DNA of 64,000 bases from Flammula alnicola (lineage: Eukaryota; Basidiomycota; Agaricomycetes; Agaricales; Strophariaceae). The notes below the pieces were generated by a model that did no database searches, had not been told where the DNA came from, and worked only from the letters and a program-made list of their open reading frames with translations. The stretch's first letter is position 1. Each line of letters opens with the position of its first letter. Position numbers and translations under genes: made by a program. The DNA is taken from positions 1-64,000 of the forward strand of contig JADNRV010000129.1 in NCBI GenBank assembly GCA_015499995.1, given 5' to 3'. Of the stretch, positions 12,246-22,591 are shown one piece after another.

Positions 12246-12351
12246 GCGTCAGAATCAGATCCCGGGCGATGGGGAGAGGCGCTCCCTATCGCACGCTCTT
12301 AAATAGTTGTTTGTACATCTTAGGTACAAACGGCGCTTCTGATTCTGACGC
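12246..12351. repeat. nested inverted repeat (hairpin)
   Basis: A perfect 14-bp outer arm GCGTCAGAATCAGA (12246-12259) pairs with 12338-12351. Between them an 8-bp stem GTTTGTAC (12309-12316) pairs with GTACAAAC (12324-12331) around a 7-nt loop. The layout is asymmetric. It could be a tiny MITE remnant or a transcribed hairpin; no coding sequence is present. Confidence 0.5.
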
Positions 12352-12775
12352 CTTGACGTTATCTTATCCGATAATGAGCTTGCGCTCGTTCCTCGCGCTT
12401 GCTCATCGCGGAACTTGTATTCAACGTTCAACGATTCGAAGTCAGTAAATCGAGTCGCTTCAAGAAGATTCAGTGGGTGGTCGGCGCGTGATCGCGCTTG
12501 GAGGGGCAACCACTGCCAGGGGCAACCAGGGGCAACCTCGTTCAACTGATCGCTCTTTTTCATAGTGTGCAGCTCACCGCGATCAAGTTAAAGTTCTTGT
12601 GCTTGCAGTACGTAATTGGCTGGTACGGTGCTTTTTTCTGCTTGTTTGAATCTTGTGTGTACTTGAATTTGACAGGCTTGCCGCTTTCCTTTCAGCTACA
12701 TACTCCACCGGTACCGACACGACTGCCGACTGACATTCGGTCCACCGCGATTCCAGTCCCACATCTCGAGTATTC
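12352..12775. other. 5' flank of APH-fold kinase gene
   Basis: No gene is supported. The stretch lies directly upstream of the kinase start codon and contains CT-rich segments but no clear TATA box. Confidence 0.3.
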
Positions 12776-13603
12776 ATGTCTCGCGTACTGCTCCATCTCT
12801 GGCTTTCTCTTCCCTCTGCCATGCGTCTTCGAGCATACCAAGCTCTCATCAAGATTGGCGATCTTCTCTACGATTTTAACGGTTCACCGAAGTGCTTTAG
12901 ATTGCCTTTCGGCTTATATGCGAAGGTTGGATACAACGTCCTCATGGCAGAAGCAAATGTCATGCGATATCTAAAGGCACATACGACGATGCTAATACCT
13001 TCCGTCGTCGACGCCATCCCAGTCCCATCCGGCGCATTCATAGTCATGACGCGACTAGATGGCGAACCTTTGTTGGGCAAGCTAGAAGAAATGTCTGAAC
13101 AACAGCTCGCATCTTTCGCAGAAGACCTCAAATCCAACTTTGCCCAGCTGCGCGCCGTGCCACAGCCAAAGGACGGGCCGCGTATAAGCGGCTGGGGAGG
13201 AGGCAACTTGCGCGCCGGTCGGATTGAAAGTACCCGTATCGGTCCGTTCTCTACTGAGCGCGACCTCTATGACTACATGATATCCATGTCGCATATAATG
13301 GAACAAGAGCGCCTGAAGGTCGTAGCCAGAGAGTTGCATTCGACGCCCCATCAGATCGTCCTCTCGCACGGGGATATACACCCCACCAATCTCCTCGTGG
13401 ATCGCAACAACAAGCTGTCCGGAATAATCGACTGGGAGTGCTGCGCGTGGATGCCGGACTATTGGGACTGGACGAACTTGCACTTTCCCAGTGGCAAGGA
13501 TGGCTACCCTGAATGGAAAGTCGTCATGAATACCGTGTTTGGGACGTACCCGGACGCACTGAAGGTTGAAATGGAGCTTTGGAAATATAATGACCCCTGG
13601 TAG
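12776..13603 (+). CDS. APH-family (choline/aminoglycoside kinase-like) phosphotransferase
   Basis: An intronless 275-residue protein of the APH/choline kinase fold. The catalytic loop is SHGDIHPTNLLVD (HxDxxxxN; about residues 199-211) and the metal-binding motif is GIIDWE just after it, the usual order in this family. The N-terminal lobe has LPFGLYAKV and EANVMRYL, where the ATP-contacting lysine and the alpha-C glutamate are expected. Such genes are numerous in mushroom fungi and their substrates are mostly unknown, so a small-molecule kinase is as far as the sequence goes; drug resistance should not be assumed. The first ATG of the frame is used. The TAG stop is followed by ACGTGTTTC, so a further 3' exon by a donor before the stop cannot be excluded. 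Confidence 0.82.
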   Translation: MSRVLLHLWLSLPSAMRLRAYQALIKIGDLLYDFNGSPKCFRLPFGLYAKVGYNVLMAEANVMRYLKAHTTMLIPSVVDAIPVPSGAFIVMTRLDGEPLLGKLEEMSEQQLASFAEDLKSNFAQLRAVPQPKDGPRISGWGGGNLRAGRIESTRIGPFSTERDLYDYMISMSHIMEQERLKVVARELHSTPHQIVLSHGDIHPTNLLVDRNNKLSGIIDWECCAWMPDYWDWTNLHFPSGKDGYPEWKVVMNTVFGTYPDALKVEMELWKYNDPW

Positions 13604-13980
13604 TACGTGTTTCTTCTCCACATCCACTGACTGGCGACTAACTACAGTTGTGCATGCAGGATACATTTTAAGTGTTACGCTTGAAGCTTGAAGCTTGATC
13701 GTCTCCTCGCCTAGTGTTCGTGTCTGATAATTTCATCTTCTTCGATAATTTCATGTTTCCAAGCTTGTCGTCCTTGGTCCAGAGACAGCAAAGTGGATAC
13801 TGAGGATCGACAATAAGTCGCTTTTGTTTTGAGCTCTGTCTATTAACGCGCAACAAGTAAACTAAGTACTATGACGCATGGACGGCAGACGCAGAGAAGT
13901 AACACGTTCATATTAAAACCCTTAACCTGGAGGCCTTTTTTGCGTTGGGAAGTTGATTGTCGTAGAGTTTGAATCGCATC
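13604..13980. other. intergenic between convergent genes
   Basis: This stretch separates the 3' ends of the APH-fold kinase gene (plus) and the small acidic protein gene (minus). No coding sequence is supported. A short tandem GAAGCTT(G) run is visible near 13682-13696. Confidence 0.3.
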
Positions 13981-14395
13981 CTAAGCTGCTCGCTGAAGGG
14001 CTCGGAGATGCGATGCCTGCAACATAGGAGGTAGGACAGCGTCGTCCAAGGGAGTATCATCTTCATCGGAGCCGTCTGAGTCGAAGTCGGAGTCGTCAGA
14101 GTAGAACTCGTTATCGTACTGTGAAATAAAGTTAGATGCGAACTTGTATTATAGAATAGTCATGCTACTTAACTTGAATACGGATTCTTTTCGTCACTGG
14201 GACCTCTATATCCACCGCCGGGTTATGAATCTCGGGCTCCGCCTCTGATTCCTCTACCTGGGTCTCGCGCTTCTTGGTCGCCTGAAGGGAATATATGTGA
14301 GACTAAGAGATTGGAAACCACTGACTCACCTTCTTCATCGTCGTAGCTGCAGAACTTTCCGGCACAGCCTTTCTAGACACTTCATCCTTCTGCAT
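13981..14395 (-). CDS. small acidic hypothetical protein
   Basis: Three exons (14395-14330, 14281-14174, 14118-13981) with canonical GT-AG junctions keep frame exactly and give a 103-residue protein. The N-terminal half is basic and polar with KKATKKRE and a TKRIRIQ patch. The C-terminal half is very acidic with serine (SDDSDFDSDGSDEDD), followed by a short helical tail ending in ALQRAA. The charge pattern suggests a nuclear or histone/RNA-associated protein, but no domain is recognised. It may be missed by automatic callers because each exon is short. Predicted from splice consistency alone. Confidence 0.6.
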
Positions 14396-14733
14396 TTTCG
14401 CCTATCTAAGTCAAACCTCGAGTTCACCATGAATTCGGAAACTAACTTACCCGAGTTATCGATATTCCTTATTAAAAGCCACGTGTGACATGAGGCTGAA
14501 CTCGAGTCTGAGGAAAAGACGCCCCAGCAAATGGACGTCGAATGTTTAACGCGGAAGTTGAAAGCTCCTGATATCACGTTGACATTGCAGACTACTATCA
14601 GTCCAATTTATCACTAATAAGCCTCCGAGGTATCAACTGCATAACGGGTAATGAAGAGAGGCAATGCTGTCGCACTTGGCAATGCGAAGTGTGCTGCCCT
14701 CAAATGCCAGTGCGCTGTCACGATTCCTTGTCC
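14396..14733. other. intergenic
   Basis: This lies between the start of the small acidic protein gene and the end of the DUF4267 gene, both on the minus strand. It contains the promoter of the former and the 3' end of the latter. No additional gene is seen. Confidence 0.3.
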
Positions 14734-16189
14734 TTACACCCCATCCAAAACCCCGAGCAACACACTCCCGACCGCCGTCAGAATCGGCGCATAGCTCCAG
14801 TGATTCCATTCTCCTTTCCCTACATGCGCCCGACAGACAGCACCATCCACAAACGCCACACCACTGCCAGCGATCAGAATCCAGCCCAACGACTTGCGCT
14901 CTCCAAAGTACGCCGCGGAGTAGATGGCCAGGCCCACGAAGACGTCCCTCGCTCCGTAGATGACCATCAAGCCATTGACGAGCTTTGCGTCCGACGCGGA
15001 GGCTGGTGCTTCGAATTCGAAGAACTTGAGGGCGTGTCGGGGGCGGAGGATGGCGTTGATCCCGAATGCGATGAAGATGGTGGCGAAGATGCTGGTAGCG
15101 ATGAGGAGGGAAGAGGATTGGGAGACGCATGAGGTTGATATATTGTTTAGGATGTGACTTGGTGGACCTCCAGTTACCGTATGCTTGTCGCGAGATGGAC
15201 CCAAGTCCACCATGGGCATAGAGCGAGAGCGGGATCGACGCTCGTCCACCATAGGCATAGAGCGAGAGCGGGATCGACGCTCGTCCACCATAGGCGTAGA
15301 GCGAGAGCGGGATTGACCCTCGTCCACCATAGGCGTAGAGCGAGAGCGGGATCGACCCTCGTCCACCATAGGCGTAGAGCGAGAGTGGGATCGACCCTCG
15401 TCCACCATAGGCGTAGAGCGAGAGCGGGATCGACCCTCGTCCACCATAGGCGTGGCGCGAGATGGACGAGCAGTCACTGTAGGCACGAGTGAGGAAGTTA
15501 GAATTCGAAGCCCAATGGAAAATACCTTTCAGCTTCCCTCCCTGTTCCAGAAATCGCTCGAGCCACGGAATGTCTTCAGTAGTATAGTTGTCGTCTAGGG
15601 CAAAGTCTGCGGGAAATCCGTCCGTCGTCATAGGGGGTTCTGTGCCTGGGTATAATTTCCCCCAGGCCTCTTTGTACCGTGCGATTGTTAGGGCTGACAA
15701 TTGGGAGCCTTGCTGCAATCCTTTGACCAAACGGCCGCTGAACTTCACATATTCGCGATCGGTGGTGATGCGGTTCTCTGCAGTTTGGGCGACACACCGG
15801 CTCGCACCTTCTCCACACGTGTGGGTAAGATTGTGGTTGTGCTGGCCCCTACTGGTCCTGGAGGAAGAAAGAAAATCAATAAGAAAGAACGAAATGAAAG
15901 ATAAAAATTATACGTACGTGTTAAAAATAGGAAGGTTCCTTATAATTGCGGCCTTCCTTGATGCGGCGGGTGTTTTTTCTGGATGGCAGTTGTGAAGACA
16001 TGTTTTGAATCCGGGATTTTGTGCTTTAGCAGGCATGTCGTGCAGGAGGGTAGAGGGTCTATAGTAAGTTAGTTTGCTGGCAAGGACGCACCGCCGCTTC
16101 AGGTGGTGGTTTATTTCTACAATACGTAAGTAATCAGGAACATCACTGGCCTGGGAACTTGAGGCATCCGTGCAGTACTCGTACGCCAT
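14734..16189 (-). CDS. unknown N-terminal region joined to DUF4267 membrane domain
   Basis: Three exons (16189-15918, 15857-15526, 15476-14734) join in frame into 448 codons plus stop. The first about 200 residues are soluble, with CTDASSS, a Cys/His-containing stretch NHNLTHTCGEGASRC and a WGKLYPGTEPP segment; no family is recognised. Next comes a 13-residue repeat (like STPMVDEGRSRSR) encoded by a 39-bp minisatellite. The last about 140 residues are a small membrane protein of the DUF4267 type, with about four hydrophobic helices (LLIATSIFATIFIAFGINAI; LVNGLMVIYGARDVFVGLAI; LGWILIAGSGVAFVDG; YAPILTAVGSVLLGVL). DUF4267 proteins usually stand alone, so this may be a true fusion or two genes with separate starts; each repeat unit supplies an in-frame ATG. 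An upstream 5' exon near 16270 is possible. Confidence 0.6.
15196..15470. repeat. 39-bp minisatellite, about 7 copies
   Basis: Tandem units near CTCGTCCACCATAGGCGTAG plus AGCGAGAGCGGGATCGACC repeat every 39 bp with few substitutions. As 39 is a multiple of three, copy-number changes keep the reading frame of the overlapping minus-strand gene. GCGAGATGGAC occurs at both array edges. Confidence 0.9.
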
Positions 16190-16677
16190 CAAAGAACGGC
16201 GGCAAACGCCGAGGCTTGTATCTCCCGCCAGAATGCTCGGTGGGTTATAGTAGATGCTATTGAGGTTCTATGCAATAAATATACATACATTCAGGGTAAA
16301 TAATGTAATATGACTCACGCCTTGTGGGCGTTTTTCAATTATTCACCTTCTGAATGTCTATGAAAGTCATTGAAATTTTTGTGAAATTTAGTTGGGAGAT
16401 ACATTATGACTTTGAGGACATGGCGATATGATTTTATTTCCCGGCGAGAACGTTCAAGCCGTGTTGAACAGTGGTTGCTGCTGTGTAGGCCGCCGTTCGA
16501 GGACGGTGTTCTTTTCCAATTCCCAGATTCTTTGGGGAACTTGGTCATTCATTTTCTGCAATCTGCAAAAATGCTTGAATTATTGGCATGTATAGATAGC
16601 ATTGGGCCATGTCTACATGAATATGGCTTTATAAAATAAAATAAATATCAACTTGGTGAAGAGAAAGACGCTTGTTT
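16190..16677. other. intergenic, possible 5' exon
   Basis: On the minus strand the frame of the DUF4267 fusion stays open upstream of its ATG to an AG acceptor near 16270, so an extra 5' exon may lie here. Otherwise no gene is supported. Confidence 0.3.
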
Positions 16678-17761
16678 CACACCGGCGGTTCCAACATTAA
16701 AAGCTCCTTTTGACGTGTATCAAGTACGTTGTCAAAGATTTTAAGTATTAGTTACCATATTGAATATTTTAGCATTTAAAATCTTTTATTAAGTCTTAAA
16801 GATTCTCGTATTTTAAATCTTGAATAAGATATAAAGCTCCTTTCCACGGTAACAAATATTTTAACTCGAAATTTATTTAAAACGTTCCACCATATTTAAA
16901 AATTTAATTTAGTAAGAAATACTTTTAGTACTTAAAATAAAAATAAATCCAATAGCGTGGTTACCATTTTAAATATTGAGCACAATCTAAAATTTACACA
17001 TATTTAAAATATAAAAGAACATTTAAAATTATCAAAGATGTTATTCAAGATTTCAAGTAGAAAAAAATCCTCGATTAATCGCCCACTCATCGCCCACTCA
17101 TTGCCCACTTGTCGCCGACTTTCTGGGCACATAATGCATGCCCGGTGAAAAAGCAAACGTGCACAACCCAGCCTTGAGAATCCTTGATAATTTAATATTT
17201 AATCCTACAGACCAAGTGAGCAAGTTTCCCTCGTACTTATTCAGGAGATGCAGCTTACTAACTAAGAAACTTGAATCCACCCACTAATTTCGGCGGGACG
17301 GCGAGCCGTCGCACGCATAACGGGCGCTAGGCAGGTAATGAGTGGGCGATGAGTGGGCAATTAATCGAGGATTTTTTTATACTTTAAATGCTGGATACCG
17401 TGTAAGATTTTTTAAAATGTTACTTAATATTTGAAGTATAAAGACTTCTAAGACGTTGTCACATATTCATTATATAAAGCAACGTATCGGAATTTTTAAT
17501 ACTTAAAATTTAAGATATTCCCGATTGTTATCCTAGTCTTAAAATACTTGACTTCGTATAAAGCACCTTTCAATGTAATCAAAGATTTTAAATCTAAGAT
17601 ATCCCTACATGGTGTTGAGTATTTAAAATAGAATAATTTCTTGTACGTTATCCGACATTTTAAATACGAAATAAGATTGTAGAATTTCCTACACTTAAAA
17701 TCCTTGATAACGTACTTGATACACATCAAAAGGAGCTTTTAATGTTGGAACCACCGGTGTG
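16678..17761. mobile_element. 1.08-kb foldback element with long TIRs
   Basis: The terminal inverted repeats exceed 75 bp. The left begins CACACCGGCGGTTCCAACAT, and the right, read on the minus strand, begins CACACCGGTGGTTCCAACAT, with only scattered mismatches inward. A 3-bp TTT lies on both sides (16675-16677, 17762-17764). A second inner inverted repeat occurs at about 17065-17105 and 17335-17375 (AAATCCTCGATTAATCGCCC on the left arm). The interior is AT-rich with no coding capacity, so this is a non-autonomous foldback/MITE-like element. The class is uncertain; a 3-bp duplication would suit PIF/Harbinger-like elements. Confidence 0.8.
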
Positions 17762-17854
17762 TTTGCGGCCTAACAAGTAGTCTCGGCCTCCCATCCTCTT
17801 TCGGAAGAGCTGCCCGGTTTGGGTATCTCACCGCTCTGGGAAACTTCCATGGTG

Positions 17855-18181
17855 TATGAACAAAACATACCACCTTTTCTCTTTAACCACCTTCTCTCCT
17901 CGGTTTTTTTATATAAATTAATGGATTGTTGAATTGTGCATATGAGCGGAAGTGGCATAGATGAGTTGCGGGCATGCCGCCGGTGGGACTGTGGCAGCCA
18001 TATTCGAATGGTGGGCTGGGATCTGGCGAGATAGCCTGAACGCGAGTCTCAGGACTCAGTGGAGACTGTCAGGATCTTCTCGTATCTATCGTCGTCACGA
18101 TGAACAAAGAAGCGTTCAAGTTCTTTCTTCTAGGTTCTTCTTGAAACTCTTCGAAAGAGACAATGTTTTCCACACAGAACC
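17855..18181 (+). repeat. dispersed repeat, part A, copy 1
   Basis: This segment matches 24841-25230 in the same orientation, with many shared runs such as CTTTTCTCTTTAAC and GAACAAAGAAG, and ends CGAAAGAGACRATGTTTTC. It is diverged and shorter than copy 2. No coding capacity. Confidence 0.7.
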
Positions 18182-18398
18182 GTCAATTGAAACCTTCAAG
18201 ACTTTCCATGTCGCCGACTGTGCCCGTCAATGCTAAAGCTATTTGCAGACGAGTCCTACTTTGGCGAAATCCGCACTTGCAACATGCAACTCAAACCCAA
18301 GAGGATTGGTAAGACATGGCTGAGTAATTGCATATTGCAGAACGAGTCATAATCCCACAAACGGTCTTGGGTCGGCTATTCTGCAGCCTACACCAAGG

Positions 18399-18406
18399 TA
18401 TATAAA
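18399..18406 (+). promoter_or_regulatory. TATA box of GFA-domain gene
   Basis: TATATAAA lies about 175-180 bp upstream of the start codon at 18581, followed by a CAACCAGC-rich 5' leader. Confidence 0.45.
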
Positions 18407-18580
18407 GCATGCCTCCAACAGCAAACAGAAAACATCAACCAGCATAAACCAAACAGCAAGCGTTTAAACAACAGCTCCAGTATCCTTAGTATCTTGCCCC
18501 GCCTGCTCACCAGGTCTTCACTCCGTTAACAGCTCCAAATATTACATCAACACTTGAACGCCGCGAAGAAGTACCCAACC

Positions 18581-19198
18581 ATGGCCTCCACCACCGCCGT
18601 CGACAAATCCAAACCCTACTTTCCTCTGGCTAGCTTGGCCAGCGACGGCTGGTCCACCGAAGACGAAGCGACGGCCACATGCTTTTGTGGCGCCGTCCAA
18701 TTGGCATTCGTAAGTTTTTGGCATCTGAGTTCTGCTCATCTATATGCTCTGCTCTAATACGCATCTCCAAACTCCCAGCCAACCCATGGCCCTGGGTTCG
18801 TCGGCTCCTTCATCTGCAACTGCGCCGACTGCCACAAACTCACCGCGTCCGTGCACGCCACCAACTTCACCGTCTACGACACGCACCTGAAGCACCTGCG
18901 CGGGCGCGACACCCTGAAGACCTTTGGTCAATCGCGCACTGTTTTCGTGAAAACCGCGGGCCAGGATAATACCATGACCAACTACTTCTGTTCCACGTGC
19001 GGCTCGCTCATGTATCGCGTCGGCGCGGCGTTCCCGGGCATGAGTATCCTGCGCGTGGGCAGCGTGGACGATTTCTCGCTGCACGAGACCAAGTTGCGAC
19101 CCACGATGGAGCAGTTTACCAAGGACCGTGTGGCCTGGAAACTTCCCACGGAGGGGGCCAAGCAGTTCGAGGGGGACGGCTTACATGTAAATTTGTGA
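18581..19198 (+). CDS. GFA/CENP-V domain protein
   Basis: Two exons (18581-18709, 18779-19198) give 182 residues with the cysteine pattern of the glutathione-dependent formaldehyde-activating (GFA)/CENP-V fold: CFCGAVQ near residue 35, CNCADCHK near 58, and FCSTCGSLMYRVG near 130. These cysteines bind zinc in the family. Members are often annotated as glutathione-linked detoxification proteins, but most are not characterised, so the substrate is not inferred. The start ATG has a good context (AACCATGG). The gene is bracketed by parts of the dispersed A/B repeat (17855-18181 and 19318-19804). Confidence 0.87.
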
Positions 19199-19317
19199 CC
19201 GAAGGTATGTAGAGTAAGAGGAGGCGAGGAGCAGAACTGCAACGAACCAGTGGTACTTTTTCACCCTCCACTCCTTCCCTCTTTCGTCATCATCATCATC
19301 ATCGTGCATGCATCCAG

Positions 19318-19749
19318 TTCGAATTGGGATACTTAGACTCGTTTGAAATTTGAATGATGTGGGAAGAAAGCCTAATTATCAAGCTAAACATGATTCGAAG
19401 TCTGACTTTTCCTATATAGTCCGTGTTTGCTGTCCAAGTTGCAAGTCAATGCGTACGTGTATAGTGCCATCGAACTTGGAGGAATGCCGAAGCCTTTAAT
19501 TGAACCCGAACTTGCAATTGATCATGAAACGGACGACTGCGTGGAGGACAGCTGGGCTTGCGAAGCTTCGCGAAGTTCGGAATTTTTCACCATGTACTTG
19601 ATCGAATACAGTTACGTGCACTTCACACTCTGAGCCTGACTGATGGCGGTAAGTATGTAAGGTTTTCCTTCAGTTTTCTGTATGTAGACTGGACCAAGTC
19701 GATAACCCTTCCACATCCCCTTTCCCTGAGTGGCATAAGTAATCTCAAC
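19318..19749 (+). repeat. dispersed repeat, part B, copy 1
   Basis: Closely matches 24070-24497 in the same orientation; long shared runs include AGTTCGGAATTTTTCACCAT and TTTTCCTTCAGTTTTCTGTA. It is directly followed by a shortened part A (19755-19804). Short open frames inside are not conserved between the copies. Confidence 0.8.
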
Positions 19750-19754
19750 TGAGT

Positions 19755-19804
19755 TGCAGGCATGTCAGTGGGACTGTGGCAGCCATATTCGACGAGATAG
19801 CCTG
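19755..19804 (+). repeat. dispersed repeat, part A, truncated copy
   Basis: GTGGGACTGTGGCAGCCATA and GAGATAGCCTG match 17968-18040 but with about 20 nt missing between them. It lies directly after part B copy 1, showing that B and A belong to one unit. Confidence 0.65.
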
Positions 19805-21080
19805 CCATTAAAGTCTTCAGTAGTCGAAATATATTTACCTTGACCACTCAAATTAGCGCCCAACTCGACTGGAGAGCTAGCTTGACGCCCAGGCACTGCG
19901 ATCGCGGCTAAGTCCGCTAATTACAGGCACCCAAGTCAGACGCGCTCGCGCAAAGTTCATATGCAGTCTTCACGCTGCGCCCTTCGAGTCATCGAGGTTG
20001 TACCCGTCATGTATAAATATGCGACTGTATGTAGTACAATAGATATCTTTGAATTTACTCTTTTTACCCCGAATTTACACGTGAACCTTCGAGTAGATAC
20101 TCGAGCATTCTCTCTTACTTATTTAAGTACTTAGACTTCGGTGGACACCATTAGCTTGGGGTATACATAATTAAGATACATTGCATTTGTAGAATATCTG
20201 AGTTGAAGTCTACCTTCGAAAATGAATACTGTAATATCACTTCACTCCACGATGTTGGAATATCGATGCGCGCACGCAAACGGAAACGCCGGCGCCGCAT
20301 TCTTGGCGCGGTCTTGTCGCCCCATCCTCATGATATTTTGATTATCTTTTATTATACATTGATCTTATCATGTGTGTCTTCGCTTATCGTTGACTACCGC
20401 TACTGTACTTGTAGTATTTAGGTATTGTAAACTAAATAAATCCCTTGCTCGATTGCGAGGGTCCCTACTCTGACTCAAATCCTGAGTGAACGAAGCTGAC
20501 ACGTTCATTACAACACACGATTGATGCTACAAATCTTATATACTCGAGTAGGTGCATAACAATATTTCCTATCATGCACGCATGCCCATAGAATATGCAT
20601 GCAGATGCTCTGGAGATGCACCCACCCCATCCTTGCATGCTAGGCCTTAGAACGCATGCCACGCTTATGCCACGCAGATTTTCCTGTGCCCGTACGTCCT
20701 CCAAACTGCGCCGTGGGAGTGATTATTGGAGAGTCGATCTGCACATGATAATCCAATCTTACTCTCTGGGCCCTGCCAATTCCCTACAATGCAAACGTCA
20801 AAGAGATAATGACAAGGCGCTCACTCTTGAGCCACCTTCAAATTCTGAGGGAGGCCTTTGCCTTTTCATATTTTAGTGGATGAGAGAGTTGACTGGGGCG
20901 CTCATGGTAAGTATTGATATCCGAGGTCCCGGGCCATTGGGTGCAGGGCTGCATCGATGTCATTGACAGCGGCCAGCTGGGATTCAAATTTAAGTAATTT
21001 CTTGTAAAGACGCTGTGCCAGTGACGTCTGGCAGGGCGTTCGGCTAGATTAGATAGGTAGATTAGATTCCATCAGCAGCT
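19805..21080. other. intergenic, AT-rich
   Basis: No supported gene. Several GCATGC-containing motifs cluster around 20575-20660, and TATA-like motifs occur, but no ORF shows a domain or splice structure. Confidence 0.3.
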
Positions 21081-21088
21081 GTGCACTA

Positions 21089-22591
21089 TGTGGAGGTGGG
21101 CAAGGCCGGTTCGGTTTCCGTGACGCTTAGTCAGCAGATCAAATCAACAAACGTGTCCGATGCCTGTCCCTTCGCCTTTTTGTTTCGTTCTTCTCGTTTC
21201 TAAGTCTATCTACCTCAGAAACAAGTGCAAGGCATGCTATAATTCAACTACACTACTCTGTAACTATGTATTCTCATCATCCTTGTTGTTAAAGATCGCG
21301 CCGGCAATAGCAACCGCTTTAACACCGCCTCGTGTTGACGCCGCAATGGCCGTTTCTTCTGCCTCTGTAAGCGGTGCAGATCCTCTGGATGGATCTAGGA
21401 TTTTGCGAAGCGTGGCAGCGCTCTGTTTATTCGCAAGTAGAATGGGTGGTGTGTTTCCAGTGAGTTGCCACCAGGCCATCATCTCCTTGTTCCCTCCTTC
21501 CGTACTATTCTGATCCTTGTGCATGCAACAGCCGGCCCATAAAAAGAGGTCGATATCTCGTTTCTCGTCGTCTGGGAGCTCTTCGTATGCCTTCAGACCG
21601 AGGTCCATCTTCATTTCATAGACCAAGACTTTCTCTCGCTGGATCTGGTCAGCTGGTGAAAGCGCGTTCCATGCTCGAATTCCGCCTGCATCGGCAACCT
21701 TTTTCTCATTCCAGGTGACGAGATATTGCATAAGATTACTTGCTGATATGTTGTCCACTTCAGCTTCTTCTCCTAGTGCGAGAATAGATAGTTCTTGTTT
21801 CCAGGCATTTATTGACGAGGCCGTTGATTTTTCTTTATTTGCATGATCTCCATTCATGCCTTTCAATTTCCGTGCAAACTGGGTAAGTGCCCATTGCTGT
21901 ATCTGAGCTTCCGATTTCCTCTTCCCTGGCGGCATGATAATGAGATGTCGTGATTTTTAATGGCTGTTCTGTTCTTAAAATCCTGATAGTTCGTAGATAG
22001 TCATTGCTGTAGTTGTATAAATGAATGTGAGGGTTTCTGATGATTTGAATTGAAGACAATAGATTTTAATATATCCGCCATTGAGTAAATCATCAAAGAC
22101 ACGTACTATAGCTTCATAATTGTAAGAATGAGATCTCTGTGTCCGTGAAATGAATAAATAAGTCGAGTTGACTGCTTCGTGAAGCTGCTCGACGCGGTCT
22201 GTCACACATCTGTCACACTTTCTCCCTGCTAATTTGCGCTCCACCATTGCCTCGTTAACTACTTAACGACGGTTGCATTCCTTCCCCTGCAATTTGGCAT
22301 GCAGCAATAAAATCTATGTACAGAGAGTATGACCGGGGGAATTCTCGCTAACCTCAAATCTGCTTGAGTTCCATATTCTGATTTTCGGAGTTTTGAGAGT
22401 TTTTGGAAAAGCTCCGGGCATTACGGACTATCAATTATTTTATTGACATTCCACCCTCAACTTCAGGTTTTCCTTTGATGTGGAAGGAGGAGATACAATC
22501 GGCGCGAAGACGGTCAACTTACAGGGAGCCAAAGCTGTAAGTAAATATAGGCAAATAATGATCGGGCTGTAGGGCTTTGCCCACCTCCACA
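21089..22591. mobile_element. nested 1.5-kb element with TIRs
   Basis: Inverted ends TGTGGAGGTGGGCAAGGCC (21089-21107) and, from the right, TGTGGAGGTGGGCAAAGCCC (ending at 22591) are flanked by CTA on both sides (21086-21088, 22592-22594). It carries one minus-strand ORF (21264-21935). It sits within the terminal repeat of the element spanning 21081-23552, so it inserted later. Confidence 0.65.
21264..21935 (-). CDS. truncated ORF of a mushroom-specific repeat-associated protein
   Basis: An intronless 223-residue ORF begins at an ATG with MPPGKRKSEAQIQQW. It contains RDIDLFLWAGCCMHKDQNS, ILLANKQSAATLRKILDP and STRGGVKAVAIAGAIFNNKD. From memory of agaricomycete proteomes, these motifs occur in a large, multi-copy protein family of unknown function whose members are several times longer and continue beyond the NNKDD motif. 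Here the ORF stops right after that motif, so it is probably a C-terminally truncated copy. It lies inside a TIR-bounded element, which suggests mobilisation with it. The function is unknown and no catalytic triad is seen. Confidence 0.6.
   Translation of the reverse strand: MPPGKRKSEAQIQQWALTQFARKLKGMNGDHANKEKSTASSINAWKQELSILALGEEAEVDNISASNLMQYLVTWNEKKVADAGGIRAWNALSPADQIQREKVLVYEMKMDLGLKAYEELPDDEKRDIDLFLWAGCCMHKDQNSTEGGNKEMMAWWQLTGNTPPILLANKQSAATLRKILDPSRGSAPLTEAEETAIAASTRGGVKAVAIAGAIFNNKDDENT

Noticed and set aside
15196..15470. CRISPR-like array
   Set aside because: Units are head-to-tail without unique spacers, the period is 39 bp and the array lies in coding sequence of a eukaryote; it is a minisatellite.
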